64,000 nt of DNA from Rugamonas aquatica (GCF_009380215.1 NZ_WHUG01000007.1:186001-250000); one strand, 5' to 3'; counted from the stretch's first letter, positions 52,536-62,144 are shown. Numbers and translations: made by a program. The notes: generated by a model not told the origin, from the letters alone.

Positions 52536-52542
52536 AGTTGCT

Positions 52543-54447
52543 TTAGCTGTCCAGGTGGGAGATCAGCAGGCGGCGGTTGTCGTCGCCGGTGGCGGCTTTG
52601 TGTTCGACGACCAGGCGCGAGTTCTGGCTGTCCAGCGAGATGCCGACCGACAGGATGTCGATCAACAGCAGTTGCAGGATGCGCGAGATCATCGACAGGA
52701 AAGTCGTGCTGTCCTCGCTGTGATCCACCGCCAGGCACACGCTGGCCTTCTTGGCCAGCGGCGAATTGCTCGACGTGATGGCGATGACATCCGCCCCCGC
52801 CGCACGCGCCGCATCCACGGCCGCCAGCAGATCCGGCAGCTTGCCGGAATTGGAAATGGCAATCACCACATCGCCCGGATTCAACAACTCGGCCGCCAGC
52901 GTCAGCAGATGCGAATCGCCATACGCCGACGTCGGAATGCGGAAGCGGAAGAACTTGTGCTGGCCGTCCAGCGCCACCACCCGCGAGTTACCCATCGCGT
53001 AGAACTCCACCCGCTTGGCCTTGGCCACCAGCGCAATCGCCTTGTCCAGCGAACGCACGTCCAGCTGGTCGCGGAATTTCAGAATCGCGGAAACAGTATT
53101 ATCGATTACCTTGGCGCTCAGATCATGCGTGCTGTCGCTGACGCGCACCTGGCTGTGGCGCACGGGAATCGCACCGGTCAGGCTGCTGGCGAACTTCAGC
53201 TTGAAATCGGCCAGACCGAGGAAGCCCAGCGAACGGCAGAAACGGATCACGGTCGGCTGGCTCACTTCGGCCAGACGGGCGATGTCGGCGATCGGCTCGT
53301 TCAACACCAGGCGCGGCTGCTCCAGCACCAGCTGCGCCACGCGCTGCTCGGCCGGGGTCAGCTCGTGCTGCAGATGCTGCACGCGCTCCATCAGCGTATT
53401 GGCGCCGCTGCGTCCGCGCAGGTGTTCGGACAAAATCGTCGCCACGCCGTAGAACGCCGGATTCGGCGTGGTAATCACATAAGTCGGAATCTCCGACAGA
53501 TAACTGGTGAAACGGCCCTTGGCCTCGAACCGCGTGCGGAACGGCGACGAGGCGAACCACTCGCCCATGCGCGGCACGATGCCGCCGCCGATGAACATGC
53601 CGCCGAAAGCGCCCAAGGTCACGGCCAGGTTGGCGGTGGCGCCGCCCAGCATGGCGCAGAAGCATTCCAGCACTTCCAGGCACAGCGGATCCTTGTCGGT
53701 CAGCGCGCCGGCCATGATCTCCTGCGAGGTCAGGTCGCGCACCTGGCGGCCGTTGCGCTTGGCGATGGCGCGGTAGATGATCTCCATGCCGGGGCCGGAA
53801 ATCAGGCGCTCGGTCGACACGTGCGACCAGGTCTGCCAGGCGTACTGCAAAATCGAATATTCGCGCTCGTCGGCCGGCGCGAAGTTGGTGTGGCCGCCCT
53901 CCGAACCCAGCGTGACGAAACCGTCGACGGTAGGAATCACGCCCGACACACCGAGGCCGGTACCAGGCCCCAGCACGCCGATCACGGAATTGGACGCCGG
54001 CTTGCCGCCGCCTACCTGCATCAGGTCGGACGGTTTCAGGCCCGGCAGCGACATCGCCAGCGCGGTGAAGTCGTTCACCACCAGCAGCGTGTGCAGGCCC
54101 AGCGCGCGGCGCACTTCGTCGGTGGAGAATTCCCAGTCGCGATTGGTCATGCGCACATGGTCGCCGCTGACCGGATTGGCCACCGCCAGCGCGGCGTGGT
54201 TCAGCGTGATATCGGAGTGGTCCGACAGATAGGAACGCAACATCGCGACGATGTCTGTGTAGTCATCGCACTTGAGCACGCGCACTGCGCGGAACTCGCC
54301 GGGGGCGGTCTGCAATGCGAAGCGGGCGTGGGTGGCGCCGATGTCTGCCAGCAGGCGCGGGCCGTCGGCAAAGGCGGTACGGTTCAGTTTTTGATCCACT
54401 TCAGCTTGTTTCATCATCGATTCAGTCAAAACAGTAGGCGGAAGCAT
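52543..54447 (-). CDS. glk: Bifunctional glucokinase/RpiR-family regulator
   Basis: A 634-residue fusion. Residues 30-350 are a Glk-type glucokinase (LLADIGATHARFAL, GVLGPGTGLGVSG, TLGSEGGHTNFAP). Residues 350-620 are an RpiR regulator with HTH (LNEPIADIARLAEVSQPTVIRFCRSLG) and SIS domain (YAMGNSRVVA, VIAISNSGKLPDLL). The fusion is typical of Burkholderiales and lets glucose phosphorylation and gene control be linked. The start is uncertain: 54447, 54417 and 54414 are possible. Confidence 0.94.
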   Translation of the reverse strand: MLPPTVLTESMMKQAEVDQKLNRTAFADGPRLLADIGATHARFALQTAPGEFRAVRVLKCDDYTDIVAMLRSYLSDHSDITLNHAALAVANPVSGDHVRMTNRDWEFSTDEVRRALGLHTLLVVNDFTALAMSLPGLKPSDLMQVGGGKPASNSVIGVLGPGTGLGVSGVIPTVDGFVTLGSEGGHTNFAPADEREYSILQYAWQTWSHVSTERLISGPGMEIIYRAIAKRNGRQVRDLTSQEIMAGALTDKDPLCLEVLECFCAMLGGATANLAVTLGAFGGMFIGGGIVPRMGEWFASSPFRTRFEAKGRFTSYLSEIPTYVITTPNPAFYGVATILSEHLRGRSGANTLMERVQHLQHELTPAEQRVAQLVLEQPRLVLNEPIADIARLAEVSQPTVIRFCRSLGFLGLADFKLKFASSLTGAIPVRHSQVRVSDSTHDLSAKVIDNTVSAILKFRDQLDVRSLDKAIALVAKAKRVEFYAMGNSRVVALDGQHKFFRFRIPTSAYGDSHLLTLAAELLNPGDVVIAISNSGKLPDLLAAVDAARAAGADVIAITSSNSPLAKKASVCLAVDHSEDSTTFLSMISRILQLLLIDILSVGISLDSQNSRLVVEHKAATGDDNRRLLISHLDS

Positions 54448-54516
54448 ACCCGAAATACCAGATGTTAAGAAGGAAACGATGCGAAAAGGTATCGCTTCCC
54501 CCTCACTACACCTCCC

Positions 54517-56154
54517 TTAGCGGGCGTAGCCGAACCACGCGCCGAAGGCCGGCAGCTGCACCTGGCCGTCCACCACCGTGCCCGGCAGGCCGTAGCCCTC
54601 CATCTGCTCGGCGCCCACCGCCTGCGGCAGCGTGCAGCCGACCGGCTCCGCGCCCAGGTTGAACACGGCGATGATGCCGCGTTCGCCCTCGGCATCGCGG
54701 CGCAGCGCCAGCACCGGTTCCGGCGTGTCGAAGAACTGGATGGCGCCGCGCGTCAGCTGCGGCAGCTTGCGACGCCAGGCGATGAACTTGCGCGTGAATT
54801 CCAGCGACGAGCCCTCGTCGCCTTCCTGCACCGAGGCCGCCTTGGCCAAGTGGTCCGGCGATACCGGCAGCCATGGCTTGCCTTCGGTGAAGCCGCCGTT
54901 GGCGCCGGTGGTCCAGGCCATCGGCGTGCGGCAGCCGTCGCGGCCCTTGAACTCCGGCCAGAAAGTGATGCCGTACGGGTCTTGCAGCAGCTCGAACGGC
55001 ACGTCCGCTTCGGCGAAGGCCAGCTCGTCGCCCTGGTACAGGCAAGGCGTGCCTTTCAGCGACAGCTGCATCGCCAGGATCATCTTGGCGAAAGCCACCG
55101 GCGCGGACGGGCCGCCCCAGCGGGTCGCAACGCGCTGCACGTCGTGGTTGCCGACCGACCAGGAAGCCCAGCCGCCCTTCACGCGCGCTTCGAAATTCTC
55201 GACCTGCTTGCGGATGTAGTGCGACGAGCAGGTCGGCACCAGCAGATTGAAGCTGTAGGCCATCTGCAGCTTGTCGCCGTCGGCGGTGTACTCGGCCATC
55301 ACGGCCAGCGAATCGTCGGCGCCCACTTCGCCGATGGCGACCGCCTTGTACTCATCCAGCAGCACGCGCAGCTTTTGCAGGAACGGCAGGTTCTCCGGAC
55401 GGCTCTTGTCGTAGACGTGCGCCTGCATGCCATACGGGTTGACGTCGGAAACGGTGGCGGTGTCGCGGTTGACGGCCGGCGGATTGCTGCGCAGTTCCAG
55501 GTCATGGAAGTGGAAGTTGCAGGCGTCCAGACGAATGCCGTCGACGCCGCGCTCCAGCCAGAAACGCAGCGCATCCAGGTGCGCCTGCTGCACTTCCGGG
55601 TTGTGGAAGTTGAGCTGCGGCTGGCTGACCAGGAAATTGTGTAAATAGTATTGACGACGGCGCGTATCCCACTGCCACGACGAGCCGCCGAATACCGACA
55701 TCCAGTTGTTCGGCGGATTGCCATCCGGTGCGGGGTCGGACCACACATACCAGTCGGCTTTCGGGTTGTCGCGGCTGGCGCGGCTTTCCTTGAACCAGGC
55801 GTGCTCCTCGGCCGTGTGCGCCATCACCTGGTCGATCATGATCTTCAGGCCCAGGCTGTGGGCGCGGGCGACCATGGCGTCGAAGTCGGCCAGCGTGCCG
55901 AACATCGGGTCGACATCGCAGTAATCGGCGATGTCGTAGCCGAAGTCCTTCATCGGCGATTTGAAATAAGGCGAAATCCAGACGATGTCCACGCCCAGCG
56001 ATGCGATATAGTCCAGCTTTGCCGTAATACCAGGTATATCTCCTATGCCGTCACCGTTGGTATCGTTGAAGCTGCGCGGATAAACCTGGTAAATAATCGC
56101 TTCACGATACCAATCTTGGGCGTGCGGGGAAACTTGTGTAAGTTGCTTAGTCAT
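54517..56154 (-). CDS. GH13 alpha-glucosidase
   Basis: A 545-residue cytosolic GH13 enzyme. WYREAIIYQVYPRSFNDTNGDGIGDIPG is the N-terminal hallmark; catalytic Asp in GVDGIRLDACNF, Glu in AIGEVGA and Asp in VGNHDVQR. It hydrolyses maltose and malto-oligosaccharides to glucose, which the downstream glucokinase phosphorylates. AGGA precedes the ATG at 56154. It is probably cotranscribed with glk-rpiR (69-base gap). Confidence 0.93.
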   Translation of the reverse strand: MTKQLTQVSPHAQDWYREAIIYQVYPRSFNDTNGDGIGDIPGITAKLDYIASLGVDIVWISPYFKSPMKDFGYDIADYCDVDPMFGTLADFDAMVARAHSLGLKIMIDQVMAHTAEEHAWFKESRASRDNPKADWYVWSDPAPDGNPPNNWMSVFGGSSWQWDTRRRQYYLHNFLVSQPQLNFHNPEVQQAHLDALRFWLERGVDGIRLDACNFHFHDLELRSNPPAVNRDTATVSDVNPYGMQAHVYDKSRPENLPFLQKLRVLLDEYKAVAIGEVGADDSLAVMAEYTADGDKLQMAYSFNLLVPTCSSHYIRKQVENFEARVKGGWASWSVGNHDVQRVATRWGGPSAPVAFAKMILAMQLSLKGTPCLYQGDELAFAEADVPFELLQDPYGITFWPEFKGRDGCRTPMAWTTGANGGFTEGKPWLPVSPDHLAKAASVQEGDEGSSLEFTRKFIAWRRKLPQLTRGAIQFFDTPEPVLALRRDAEGERGIIAVFNLGAEPVGCTLPQAVGAEQMEGYGLPGTVVDGQVQLPAFGAWFGYAR

Positions 56155-56243
56155 AAGAAAATCCTGGGTTGGCAGATCAAGGATGAATTTTGTAGACAAT
56201 ATACATCACGATAGTAGAACAATCAATCCAGACAACCACAGCA

Positions 56244-56280
56244 GATTAATACAATTAATCCAATTAAATCAATTAGTTAT
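56244..56280. promoter_or_regulatory. AT-rich tandem repeats in the alpha-glucosidase/POT divergent gap
   Basis: Three imperfect 9-10-base repeats of the type CAATTAAATC lie in the 190-bp gap between the divergent GH13 and permease genes. They could be operator or UP-element sequence. No other feature was seen in 56155-56344. Confidence 0.3.
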
Positions 56281-56344
56281 GTGTTTTTACAAAAAACAAT
56301 AACTAAAAAATAGTAGTCAAACTACACAATCAGGAGAGAGACCA

Positions 56345-57970
56345 GTGAGCAGTACCACTACCAGCACCGGCAACGGACCGATGCCCCGGCAAATCCCCTA
56401 CATCATCGCCAACGAAGGCTGCGAACGCTTCAGCTTCTACGGCATGCGCAACATCCTGACGCCGTTCCTGCTCAGCACCCTGCTGCTGTTCGTGCCGATG
56501 GCCGACCGCGCCAGCGAGGCCAAGCACGTATTCCACACCTTCGTCATCGGCGTGTACTTCTTCCCGCTGCTGGGCGGCTGGCTGGCCGACCGCTGGTTCG
56601 GCAAGTACAACACGGTGTTCTGGTTCAGCCTGATCTACGTGGCCGGGCATGCGTGCCTGGCGATCTTCGAGGACAACCTCAAGGGCTTTTACTTCGGCCT
56701 GTTCCTGATCGCGTTCGGCTCGGGCGGCATCAAGCCGCTGGTGGCCGCCTTCGTCGGCGACCAGTTCGACCAGACCAACAAGAACCGCGCCAAGCTGGTG
56801 TACGACGCCTTCTACTGGATCATCAACTTCGGCTCCTTCTTCGCCTCGCTGCTGATGCCGGTGTTCCTGCGCGATTACGGCCCGGCCGTCGCCTTCGGCA
56901 TTCCCGGCATCCTGATGGCGGTCGCTACGCTGGTGTTCTGGCTCGGCAAACGCAAATACATCCACGTGCCGCCGGCCGCGCCGAATCCAAACTCCTTCAG
57001 CAGCGTGGCCCGCACCGCGCTGATGAGCAAGCAGCCGGGCCAATCGCGCCCCGGCCTGATGATGGCCGGCGTTGGCGCGCTGGGCGCGGTGGCGTCGCTG
57101 TGCATGACGCCGCAATGGGGCTTCGTCATCGCCGCCTGTCTGGCGCTGGTGCTGGTGCTGGCGTTCGGCGGCATCGGCGTGTCGATGCAGCTGGACCGCG
57201 CGCGCGGCCTGCATAGCGAAGAGGCGGTGGAAGGTGTGCGCTCGGTGCTGCGCATCCTGATCGTGTTCGCAATGGTGACGCCGTTCCACTCGCTGTTCGA
57301 CCAGAAGGCTTCGACCTGGATCGTGCAGGCCAATGCAATGAACAGCCCTCTGCTGAACATCTTCGGCTGGGAATTCACGCTGCTGCCGGCGCAGATGCAG
57401 GCGGTCAATCCGATTCTGGTGATGCTGCTGATTCCGTTTAATAACCTCGCGCTGTATCCGCTGATGCGCTTCATCGGCATCACGCCGACGCCGCTGCGCC
57501 GCATGGGTACGGGCATCGCGATGGCCGGCATCTCCTGGATTGTGATCGGCATGATCCAGCTGCAGATGGATGCGGGCGACAAGGTGTCCATCCTGTGGCA
57601 GCTGCTGCCGTATGCGCTGCTGACGCTGGGCGAGGTGCTGGTATCGGCCACCGGTTTGGAATTCGCCTACAGCCAGGCGCCGGCGCCGATGAAGGGCATC
57701 ATCCTGAGCTTCTGGTATCTGGCCATCACCGTCGGCAACCTGTGGGTGTTGATCGTCAATGCGGGCGTGAAGAACGATGCGGTCAGCGCGTACATCGCCA
57801 CCAGTGGCATGGGCGTGATCGCGTTCCAGATGTTCTTCTTCGCCGCCTTCGCACTACTGGTCGCCGCCGTCTTCGCGCTGTACGCGATCCGCTACAAGAT
57901 GGTGGACAACTACCGCAACGAAGGCCCGGCAAGCTTCTGCTATCCGGAGACGGAGAAGGACAAGCCTTAG
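56345..57970 (+). CDS. POT/PTR-family MFS permease
   Basis: A 541-residue membrane protein with 12-14 TM spans. NEGCERFSFYGMRNILTPFLL (the E-x-x-E-R/F-x-Y-G family motif), GGWLADRWFGKYNTV and FYWIINFGSFFASLLMP fit proton-coupled oligopeptide transporters. It starts at GTG after AGGAGAG. The alpha-glucan genes on both sides make a sugar-linked substrate conceivable; by family the substrate would be di- or tripeptides. Confidence 0.9.
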   Translation: MSSTTTSTGNGPMPRQIPYIIANEGCERFSFYGMRNILTPFLLSTLLLFVPMADRASEAKHVFHTFVIGVYFFPLLGGWLADRWFGKYNTVFWFSLIYVAGHACLAIFEDNLKGFYFGLFLIAFGSGGIKPLVAAFVGDQFDQTNKNRAKLVYDAFYWIINFGSFFASLLMPVFLRDYGPAVAFGIPGILMAVATLVFWLGKRKYIHVPPAAPNPNSFSSVARTALMSKQPGQSRPGLMMAGVGALGAVASLCMTPQWGFVIAACLALVLVLAFGGIGVSMQLDRARGLHSEEAVEGVRSVLRILIVFAMVTPFHSLFDQKASTWIVQANAMNSPLLNIFGWEFTLLPAQMQAVNPILVMLLIPFNNLALYPLMRFIGITPTPLRRMGTGIAMAGISWIVIGMIQLQMDAGDKVSILWQLLPYALLTLGEVLVSATGLEFAYSQAPAPMKGIILSFWYLAITVGNLWVLIVNAGVKNDAVSAYIATSGMGVIAFQMFFFAAFALLVAAVFALYAIRYKMVDNYRNEGPASFCYPETEKDKP

Positions 57971-58007
57971 GGCAACACACCAACCGCCGATTTCGACGAA
58001 TCGCCAA

Positions 58008-58026
58008 CGACAATTGATAATTGTCG
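58008..58026. promoter_or_regulatory. Palindrome upstream of ORF6N gene
   Basis: CGACAATT-GAT-AATTGTCG, a perfect 8-bp dyad 36 bases before the ORF6N start. Candidate operator or small hairpin; no other evidence. Confidence 0.45.
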
Positions 58027-58062
58027 CGTCGACAGGTGGGCGACGGCATAAGCTTTGGGGAT

Positions 58063-58638
58063 ATGAATGCAAAGCTGACCACGCCTTTTTGTGCGACGAA
58101 TATCGCTAGCCACATACGAGTCTTTCGAGAACAAAAGATAATGCTCGATACTGACTTGGCAAATATGTATGGCGTCACCACTGGCAGCCTGGTGCAATCC
58201 GTAAAGCGCAATCTGGATCGTTTCCCAGTGGACTTCATGTTCCAACTTGACACTTCAGAGTGGGAGGGTTTGAGATCACAAATTGTGATCTCAAACCCCA
58301 CCCGAGGCGGGCGCCGCTATGCGCCCTATGCATTTACAGAGCAAGGCGTAGCGATGCTCTCGTCCGTGCTGAACAGCCCTCAAGCAATTGCGGTCAATAT
58401 TGAAATTATGCGAACTTTCGTGCGCTTGCGCGAAACGGCCACTACAAACAAAGAGGTGTTACTTCGCATAAACGACTTAGAAAGCAAGACCGCCCTGCTC
58501 TCATCAAAACATGATGAACTTACACAAGACACATACCTGCATATCAAGCAAATCTTCGAAGTCATTCGGGATTTGAGGGCCTCACCACCACAAAAACCAA
58601 AACGTCCAATTGGGTTCGTTACTCCCGACGAGAAATAA
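58063..58638 (+). CDS. ORF6N domain-containing protein
   Basis: A 191-residue protein with an N-terminal ORF6N DNA-binding domain (IRVFREQKIMLDTDLANMYGV, then LVQSVKRNLDRFP, GGRRYAPYAFTEQGVAMLSSVL) and a C-terminal coiled coil. ORF6N domains occur in phage and mobile-element proteins related to KilA-N/antirepressors. The gene is visibly more AT-rich than its neighbours and interrupts an alpha-glucan gene set, suggesting acquisition. I chose the ATG at 58063; an upstream TTG at 58021 is in frame. Confidence 0.92.
   Translation: MNAKLTTPFCATNIASHIRVFREQKIMLDTDLANMYGVTTGSLVQSVKRNLDRFPVDFMFQLDTSEWEGLRSQIVISNPTRGGRRYAPYAFTEQGVAMLSSVLNSPQAIAVNIEIMRTFVRLRETATTNKEVLLRINDLESKTALLSSKHDELTQDTYLHIKQIFEVIRDLRASPPQKPKRPIGFVTPDEK
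58266..58298. repeat. 33-bp perfect palindrome inside the ORF6N gene
   Basis: GGGTTTGAGATCACAA, a central A, then the exact reverse complement. It encodes the EGLRSQIVISNPT stretch of the domain. It could be a binding site for the encoded protein or a hairpin that limits its own expression. Confidence 0.85.
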
Positions 58639-58685
58639 GCCCCTCAACCAACAAAGTATCAAAACTACAGATTTTGGATTACCAT

Positions 58686-58719
58686 AACCGGAAAATTCAG
58701 GGGTATTTGCCGGTTTTTT
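58686..58719 (+). terminator. Terminator of the ORF6N gene
   Basis: AACCGG/CCGGTT with an 18-base loop, then a T-run. It is enclosed in a longer inverted repeat (58661-58674 and 58735-58748, 13 of 14 bases matching). Confidence 0.6.
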
Positions 58720-58761
58720 GTAGCCGCACTACCTAAATCTATAGTTTTGGAGACGGCAATT

Positions 58762-61533
58762 ATGGGCGGTAAGCATTTTGGGGCGTGGCGGTGGGTGGCT
58801 GGAGTTTCTGTCGGTGGTGCGCTTGCGCTGGCCTTCGGGGGCGCCTCGGCCGCCGATAACGCGGCGCTTGCCGCCTGCGACGGTCCGTTCGCGACCGTCC
58901 TTCAAGCCAATGCCGCCGCCGATGCGCGGGCTTACTGGCTCAATCGCCAGCTAATCAAATGGCCGGGCACAGATGCCGCCGGTGGCGCTTTCAAACTCTA
59001 CTACTCAGCTTCCGCCTCGCTGCATGCAGCGCCCGGCGCGCGCGTGTCCGGCGCGGATGGCTTGCTGGATTTGGCGCGGTTTGACGGCGCCTTGCCTGCG
59101 GATCTCGCGCAGCGATTCAAGTTCGTCGGCAATGGCGCCGTGCTGGCACTGGCGTCTGCGGATGCGGATGCGGCCCGCCTCGGCGGCGTGCTGACGCAGC
59201 AGATCATGCTGGTGCACGAAGCCGACGACGGCACGGTGCGCGACGCCACCACGCTCCAAATCGCCGGCGCGCTCGATGACTTGTACGCCAGCGCCACCAA
59301 CGCGCATGATCTGGGCGTCAGTGTCGGCAAACAATCCGGCTTCAAACTGTGGGCGCCGACCGCGCAGCGCGTGGCGCTGTGCACCTACGCCAACGGCTCC
59401 GGCAAAGCCACCGCCATCACCGCCATGCAGCGCGACGACGCCACCGGCATCTGGTCCGCCCGCCTCGACGGCAACCGCTCCGGCCAGTACTACCAGTACC
59501 TGGTGGACGTGGTGGCGCCATCGGCTGGCCTGGTACGCAACCTCGTCACCGATCCCTACTCGATCAGCCTGACCACCGACTCCAGGCGCAGCTACATCGC
59601 CGACCTGAACGCCGCCAGCCTGAAGCCAGCCGGCTGGGACAAAACCCCTGCCCCGAAAAAGGTCGCCACCCAATCCGACATGACAGTCTACGAACTGCAC
59701 GTGCGCGACTTCTCGATCAACGACAACACCGTCAGCGCCGCCAACCGCGGCAAGTACACCGCCTTCACCGAAGCAGGCTCCAACGGCATGAAGCACCTCG
59801 CGGCGTTGAGCAAAGCCGGAATGACCGACATCCACCTGCTGCCCGTGTTCGACATCGGCAGCGTGCCGGAACAAGGCTGCGTCACACCAGCCATCCCGCC
59901 CACCCTGGCGCCGGACAGCGAAGGACAGCAGGCATTGGTGTCCAAGACCCAGGCCACCGACTGCTACAACTGGGGCTACGATCCCTATCACTACAACGCG
60001 CCAGAAGGCAGCTACGCCACCGATCCCGCCGACGGCGCCAAGCGCATCGTCGAGTTCCGCCAGATGGTGCAGGCGCTGCACAAGACCGGCCTGCGCGTGG
60101 GCATGGACGTGGTCTACAACCACACCTTCATCGCCGGCCAGAACGAGAAGTCGGTACTGGACCGCATAGTCCCCGGCTACTACCACCGTCTGAACGCCAA
60201 GGGCGCAGTCGAACGCTCCACCTGCTGCGACAACACCGCCACCGAAAACCTGATGATGGCCAAGCTGATGATCGACTCCGTCGAACAGTGGGCGGTGCAG
60301 TACAAGATCGACTCCTTCCGCTTCGACCTGATGGGCCACCAGCCGCGTGCCGCGATGGAGCAGCTGCAAGCGCGCGCCGACCGCGCCACCGGCCATCACA
60401 TCAACCTGATCGGCGAAGGCTGGAACTTCGGCGAAGTGGCCGACGGCGCACGCTTCGTGCAAGCCTCGCAGCTGTCGCTGAACGGCAGCGGCATCGGCAC
60501 CTTCAGCGACCGCGCGCGCGACGCCGTGCGCGGCGGCGGCGCTGGCGACAGCGGCCTGCAAATGATTACGCAACAAGGCTACATCAACGGCCTTGTGTAC
60601 GACGCCAACGCGCAGGCAGGCGCGCGCCCCGCCGGCGATCTGCTGCAGGCATCGGACCTGGTCAAAGTCGGCTTGGCCGGATCGATCCGCAGCTACCCGC
60701 TGCAAACGCACGATGGCAAGACGCAGCAGCTGCAAGACATCGTCTACGGCGGCAACCAGCCGGCCGGCTACGCCAGCGAACCGGGCGAAGTGGTCAACTA
60801 CGTCGAGAACCACGACAACCAGACGCTGTACGACATCAACGCCTTCAAGCTGCCACGCGCCACCACCAGCGCCGAACGCGCACAGGTTCAGATGCTGGGC
60901 GCCGCCATCAACGCCTTCAGCCAGGGCGTGGCCTACTTCCACGCCGGCTTCGACATTCTGCGATCCAAATCGCTGGACCGCAACAGCTTCGAATCGGGCG
61001 ACTGGTTCAATCGCCTGGACTGGAGCTACCAGGACAACTACTACGGCACCGGCGTGCCGCGCGAGGAAGACAACGGCAAGGACTATGCCCTCATCAAACC
61101 GCTGCTGCGCGACGCCGCCATCAAGCCATCGCCCAAGGACATCGCCTACGCGCGCGACGCCTTCCGCGACCTGCTGGCGATCCGCTCCAGCAGCACTTTG
61201 TTCCGCCTGCGCACCGCCGCCGACATCAAGCAGCGCCTGCGCTTCTACAACACCGGCAGCGGCCAGGTGCCGACCGTGATCGTCGCCCACATCGACGGCG
61301 CGGGCTACGCCGGCGCCAACTTCAAGTCCATCACCTACCTGATTAACGTCGACAAAATCGCGCAGCGCGTCACCGTGGCCGAAGAAAAAAACCGCCGCTA
61401 CCAGCTGCATCCGGTTCACACGAACATGGCCTCAGCGGACAAACGCGTGGCCTTGGAAGCCAGATACGACGCCGCCTCGGGAACGTTTGCAATTCCGCCA
61501 CGCAGCGCCGTCGTATTCGTAGAAAAGAAGTAA
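58762..61533 (+). CDS. pulA: Pullulanase-type alpha-1,6-glucosidase (GH13)
   Basis: A 923-residue exported debranching enzyme. A signal peptide ends near ASA. N-terminal starch-binding and CBM48-like domains (SGFKLWAPTAQRVALCTYANG) lead to the GH13 barrel: YNWGYDPYHYNAPEGSYA (the pullulanase YNWGYDP signature), nucleophile Asp in SFRFDLMGH, acid Glu in LIGEGWNFGE, and VENHDNQT. GGAG is 9 bases before the ATG at 58762. It cuts alpha-1,6 branches in pullulan or starch, supplying the alpha-glucosidase and glucokinase. Confidence 0.95.
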   Translation: MGGKHFGAWRWVAGVSVGGALALAFGGASAADNAALAACDGPFATVLQANAAADARAYWLNRQLIKWPGTDAAGGAFKLYYSASASLHAAPGARVSGADGLLDLARFDGALPADLAQRFKFVGNGAVLALASADADAARLGGVLTQQIMLVHEADDGTVRDATTLQIAGALDDLYASATNAHDLGVSVGKQSGFKLWAPTAQRVALCTYANGSGKATAITAMQRDDATGIWSARLDGNRSGQYYQYLVDVVAPSAGLVRNLVTDPYSISLTTDSRRSYIADLNAASLKPAGWDKTPAPKKVATQSDMTVYELHVRDFSINDNTVSAANRGKYTAFTEAGSNGMKHLAALSKAGMTDIHLLPVFDIGSVPEQGCVTPAIPPTLAPDSEGQQALVSKTQATDCYNWGYDPYHYNAPEGSYATDPADGAKRIVEFRQMVQALHKTGLRVGMDVVYNHTFIAGQNEKSVLDRIVPGYYHRLNAKGAVERSTCCDNTATENLMMAKLMIDSVEQWAVQYKIDSFRFDLMGHQPRAAMEQLQARADRATGHHINLIGEGWNFGEVADGARFVQASQLSLNGSGIGTFSDRARDAVRGGGAGDSGLQMITQQGYINGLVYDANAQAGARPAGDLLQASDLVKVGLAGSIRSYPLQTHDGKTQQLQDIVYGGNQPAGYASEPGEVVNYVENHDNQTLYDINAFKLPRATTSAERAQVQMLGAAINAFSQGVAYFHAGFDILRSKSLDRNSFESGDWFNRLDWSYQDNYYGTGVPREEDNGKDYALIKPLLRDAAIKPSPKDIAYARDAFRDLLAIRSSSTLFRLRTAADIKQRLRFYNTGSGQVPTVIVAHIDGAGYAGANFKSITYLINVDKIAQRVTVAEEKNRRYQLHPVHTNMASADKRVALEARYDAASGTFAIPPRSAVVFVEKK

Positions 61534-61578
61534 ACAGCGTGCTATCTTTTCGGCTCCCTATCGATCCGGAAAGAGATC

Positions 61579-61941
61579 ATGATGAGACGCAACCACACCG
61601 CAGCGCTGCTGCTATCGCTCACGCTGGCCGCCTGCGGTGGCGGCGGTAGTGACCTCGCACAGGCGAACCGTCCACCGGTCGCCATCGCCGGGCCGGCGCA
61701 AACCGTCGCCGTCGGCAGCTCGGTCAAGCTGGCCGGCAGCGGCACCGATGCCGACCAGGACATCGTAAGCTATTCGTGGACGATGACCAAGCCGGCCGGC
61801 AGCGCGGCCTCCCTGCTCAACTACCACGTCGCCGCGCCGACCTTCTTCGCCGACCTGCCGGGCGCGTACACCGCCACGCTGATCGTCAACGACGGCAAGC
61901 TCGATAGCGCGCCGTCCACCGTCACCATCACCGCGCAGTAG
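61579..61941 (+). CDS. PKD-domain lipoprotein
   Basis: A 120-residue lipoprotein with lipobox LAAC (Cys19), a Gly-rich linker and one PKD/Ig-like domain (PPVAIAGPAQTVAVGSSVKL, GSGTDADQDIVSYSWT, LPGAYTATLIVNDGKLDSAP). PKD domains mediate protein or carbohydrate contacts. It follows pullulanase by 45 bases and might help hold polysaccharide at the cell surface. Confidence 0.85.
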   Translation: MMRRNHTAALLLSLTLAACGGGGSDLAQANRPPVAIAGPAQTVAVGSSVKLAGSGTDADQDIVSYSWTMTKPAGSAASLLNYHVAAPTFFADLPGAYTATLIVNDGKLDSAPSTVTITAQ

Positions 61942-61955
61942 CCGGCTCCCGCGAC

Positions 61956-62144
61956 TCAGGGCGTGAAGATTTCTTCTATCGTGGTCTCAAACAGCCGGGC
62001 AATCGCAAAGGCCAGCGGCAGGCTGGGATCGTAGCGCCCGGTCTCTATCGCATTGACGGTCTGTCGCGATACCTCCAGTTGTTCGGCCAAGTGAGCCTGA
62101 CTCCATCCTCGTTCGGCGCGCAGCTCGCGCATGATGTTATTCAT
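61956..62144 (-). CDS. XRE-family HTH regulator
   Basis: A 62-residue protein that is just one HTH_3 domain (MRELRAERGWSQAHLAEQLE, VSRQTVNAIETGRYDPSLPLA, LFETTIEEIF), like YgzD-type regulators paired with small membrane proteins. The ATG at 62144 overlaps the upstream stop (ATGA). It probably binds the dyad at 62573-62590. Confidence 0.92.
   Translation of the reverse strand: MNNIMRELRAERGWSQAHLAEQLEVSRQTVNAIETGRYDPSLPLAFAIARLFETTIEEIFTP

Noticed and set aside
58063..58638. Prophage remnant
   Set aside because: Only a single ORF6N gene; no integrase, att site or structural genes nearby.
59005..61419. 804-codon frame opposite pullulanase
   Set aside because: Shadow of an enzyme with all GH13 catalytic motifs.
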